A stretch of 64,000 nucleotides of DNA from Torulaspora globosa (Eukaryota; Ascomycota; Saccharomycetes; Saccharomycetales; Saccharomycetaceae). The notes under the pieces are model-generated. The model was given only the letters and a program-made list of their open reading frames with translations. It did not search any database and had not been told where the DNA came from. The position numbers and the translations under genes were made by a program. Of this stretch, positions 62,359 through 64,000 are shown piece by piece. The stretch covers positions 1,550,001 through 1,614,000 of the forward strand of contig NC_050727.1 in NCBI RefSeq assembly GCF_014133895.1, given 5' to 3'. How positions within the stretch are numbered: position 1 is the stretch's first letter; the number at the start of each line of letters is the position of its first letter.

Positions 62359-64000
62359 ATGCAATGGTCGTACGTTGATTCAGCACTTCTCGTGGTGGTT
62401 TCCGTGTATCTGTTCAAGGCACCGTTTACCAAGGTGGAAGAAAGCTTCACAATCCAGGCGATCCATGATATCCTGAACTATGGCATATTTGGTCTGGAAA
62501 GTTACGACCACTTCCAGTTTCCTGGAGCAGTTCCGAGATCGTTTGTTGGTCCATTGATCATCGCAGCGTTGACCAAAATCTGTACGGTGATCTCGTCGTG
62601 TCTTCCTGGCAACTCCAGTGAACCGACTCAACTTGGAATCCAGACGCTTGCCAGGGCTATGATAGGGCTGACGAATGCCTTTTCGTTGATATACGTGAAG
62701 AACAGCGCTCAGAGGTTATTCGACCTTGCGGCCAAGAAACGAGAAGATGACGAGGCAAGAAGAAGGGAGCAGAGCAAGTCAGTTAGCATACGAGAGCCTG
62801 ATGCTAATCTGTCGACTGTGGGAACGTGGTTCTTGGTCTTTGTCATGACAGGGTTTCATCTGATGTACTACGCATCGAGACCTCTGCCCAACTTTGTTCT
62901 CACGTTGCCTCTGATAAATGTTGCTACAGCATGGGTGCTGCAGTCACGGTATCAGTGGTCAATTCTGCTATTCGCTCTTACTTCTGCAGTATTCAGGTCG
63001 GAAGTGGCAGCAATGGGCAGCGGCATCGGCCTGCTTTCTGTTGTGTATGGGAAGATCTCGCTGCTGAAAGCGATTAAATTCGGATTCATGGGACTCGTAT
63101 TGGGCATGGGAGTTAGTTTAACTGTCGACTCGTATTTCTGGCAGGTGTGGTGCATTCCTGAGGTTGATGCCTTCATCTTTAATGTACTGAAAGGGAACGC
63201 TACAAATTGGGGTACTGAGCCATTCTTTGCCTACTTCACGCACTACTTGAGGATGCTTTTCGTCCCACCAACCATACTGCTGCTGAACCTACTTGGATTC
63301 AGAATGGCTCCAACGGAATTAAAGATCGTCAGCCTAAGTGCGTTGTTCCACATCTTGATTATGTCGCTACAACCGCACAAAGAATGGAGATTCATCGTTT
63401 ACGCATTACCGCCAATCATCCTTCTCGGGAGTACTGCGGCAGCCTATGTCTGGGAGAACATCGACATCAACAGCGTGAGGAACATGCTGTTTGTGTGCCT
63501 TCTACCATTGTCCCCACTGCTTTCTTTGGCGATATCTTCCGCATTCCTATACGTATCGAGCCTAAACTATCCCGGGGGCGAAGCCGTAGCCAAGTTCAAC
63601 GACATGATAGTGGCTAGCAACATCACCAACAGCACCGTTCATCTAAGCGTTCCAGTTTGTATGACCGGCGCAACCTTGTTCGGCGAGCTAGATCATAGCG
63701 TCTACGGAATTCGTTACGACAGATCTGAGAAAGTCAGCGAGCTGGAAGAATTGTGGCCATCGTTCGACTATTTAATCACAACTGAGCCTCACCCAAGCTT
63801 GATCCCATTCTCTGAGTCGCCTGCCGAAAGATGGGAGATGATCCAGAGCACCACGATGTTCAGCGGAGTGAACAGCACTTTTATCAGCAACATCTGGTCA
63901 GAAGACAAGAATTTGATCGGAGTCCTCAAGGACTCCTTAGACATGCCTACCAGCATCGTTAGCCAGTTGTCGCAGCTGCTTGACAACGTTGTCATGCGTG
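62359..64000 (+). CDS. ALG12: dolichyl-P-Man:Man7GlcNAc2-PP-dolichol alpha-1,6-mannosyltransferase (3' end cut)
   Basis: 547 codons are present without a stop before the window edge (yeast Alg12 551 aa), so only a few residues should be missing. It adds the eighth mannose (alpha-1,6) to the lipid-linked N-glycan precursor on the lumenal side of the ER. GT22 family: the first lumenal loop carries FTKVEESFTIQAIHD with the acidic pair of the catalytic motif, YDHFQFPGAVPRSFVGP follows, and there are about ten hydrophobic segments. Two insert-like charged stretches occur (AAKKREDDEARRRE). Corresponds to YNR030W. Confidence 0.95.
   Translation, partial: MQWSYVDSALLVVVSVYLFKAPFTKVEESFTIQAIHDILNYGIFGLESYDHFQFPGAVPRSFVGPLIIAALTKICTVISSCLPGNSSEPTQLGIQTLARAMIGLTNAFSLIYVKNSAQRLFDLAAKKREDDEARRREQSKSVSIREPDANLSTVGTWFLVFVMTGFHLMYYASRPLPNFVLTLPLINVATAWVLQSRYQWSILLFALTSAVFRSEVAAMGSGIGLLSVVYGKISLLKAIKFGFMGLVLGMGVSLTVDSYFWQVWCIPEVDAFIFNVLKGNATNWGTEPFFAYFTHYLRMLFVPPTILLLNLLGFRMAPTELKIVSLSALFHILIMSLQPHKEWRFIVYALPPIILLGSTAAAYVWENIDINSVRNMLFVCLLPLSPLLSLAISSAFLYVSSLNYPGGEAVAKFNDMIVASNITNSTVHLSVPVCMTGATLFGELDHSVYGIRYDRSEKVSELEELWPSFDYLITTEPHPSLIPFSESPAERWEMIQSTTMFSGVNSTFISNIWSEDKNLIGVLKDSLDMPTSIVSQLSQLLDNVVMR

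Overview
The window is nuclear DNA of a budding yeast of the family Saccharomycetaceae that did not undergo the whole-genome duplication (WGD). All 38 genes are intronless protein-coding genes except one tRNA-Ser(CGA), which has the usual 17-nt intron. Nearly every protein is recognisable as an ortholog of a Saccharomyces cerevisiae protein. The decisive evidence is gene order. Genes that in S. cerevisiae lie on two duplicated chromosome segments are interleaved here on one: the chromosome XIV right arm (YNR011C to YNR030W) with chromosome XIII (YMR205C-YMR207C) on the left and chromosome III (YCR045C to YCR069W) on the right. Pairs that are ohnologs in S. cerevisiae (ACC1/HFA1, YNR014W/YMR206W, ARE1/ARE2, SNF12/RSC6, SEC12/SED4, CPR4/CPR8) are single genes here. 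The genus (Torulaspora, Zygotorulaspora, Zygosaccharomyces or Lachancea are candidates) cannot be fixed by eye.

Layout. 1-10.6 kb: 5' part of PFK2, GLO1, PRP2, URK1, PHO91. 11.2-24.5 kb: the YNR014W/YMR206W gene, an Msb1/Mug8-domain gene with no positional counterpart in S. cerevisiae, SMM1, ACC1 (with an ATG-less, presequence-like 5' extension), a small unrecognised gene, TIM23. 24.7-33.7 kb: RRT12 subtilase, RCF2, IMG1, BUD23, the ARE sterol acyltransferase, ATP23, YCR051W. 33.9-45.7 kb: YNR021W, MRPL50, SNF12/RSC6, THR4, CTR86, PWP2, MPP6, YIH1, TAH1. 46-64 kb: YCR061W, PET18, tRNA-Ser(CGA), BUD31, HCM1, RAD18, SEC12/SED4, BUD17, ATG15, CPR4/CPR8, ZNG1, ALG12 (cut by the window end).

Functionally this is an ordinary housekeeping segment: glycolysis, lipid synthesis, mitochondrial biogenesis, ribosome biogenesis and RNA metabolism, ER/secretory functions, amino-acid synthesis and DNA repair. 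No transposon, LTR, CRISPR, virus-derived gene, centromere or telomere was seen. Most interest lies in regulation and gene evolution: the ACC1 extension, the Msb1-like gene, several perfect URS1 (Ume6) sites, repeated perfect PAC boxes, a near-perfect palindrome carrying MCB cores before HCM1, and a perfect 14-bp-arm hairpin inside ATG15.
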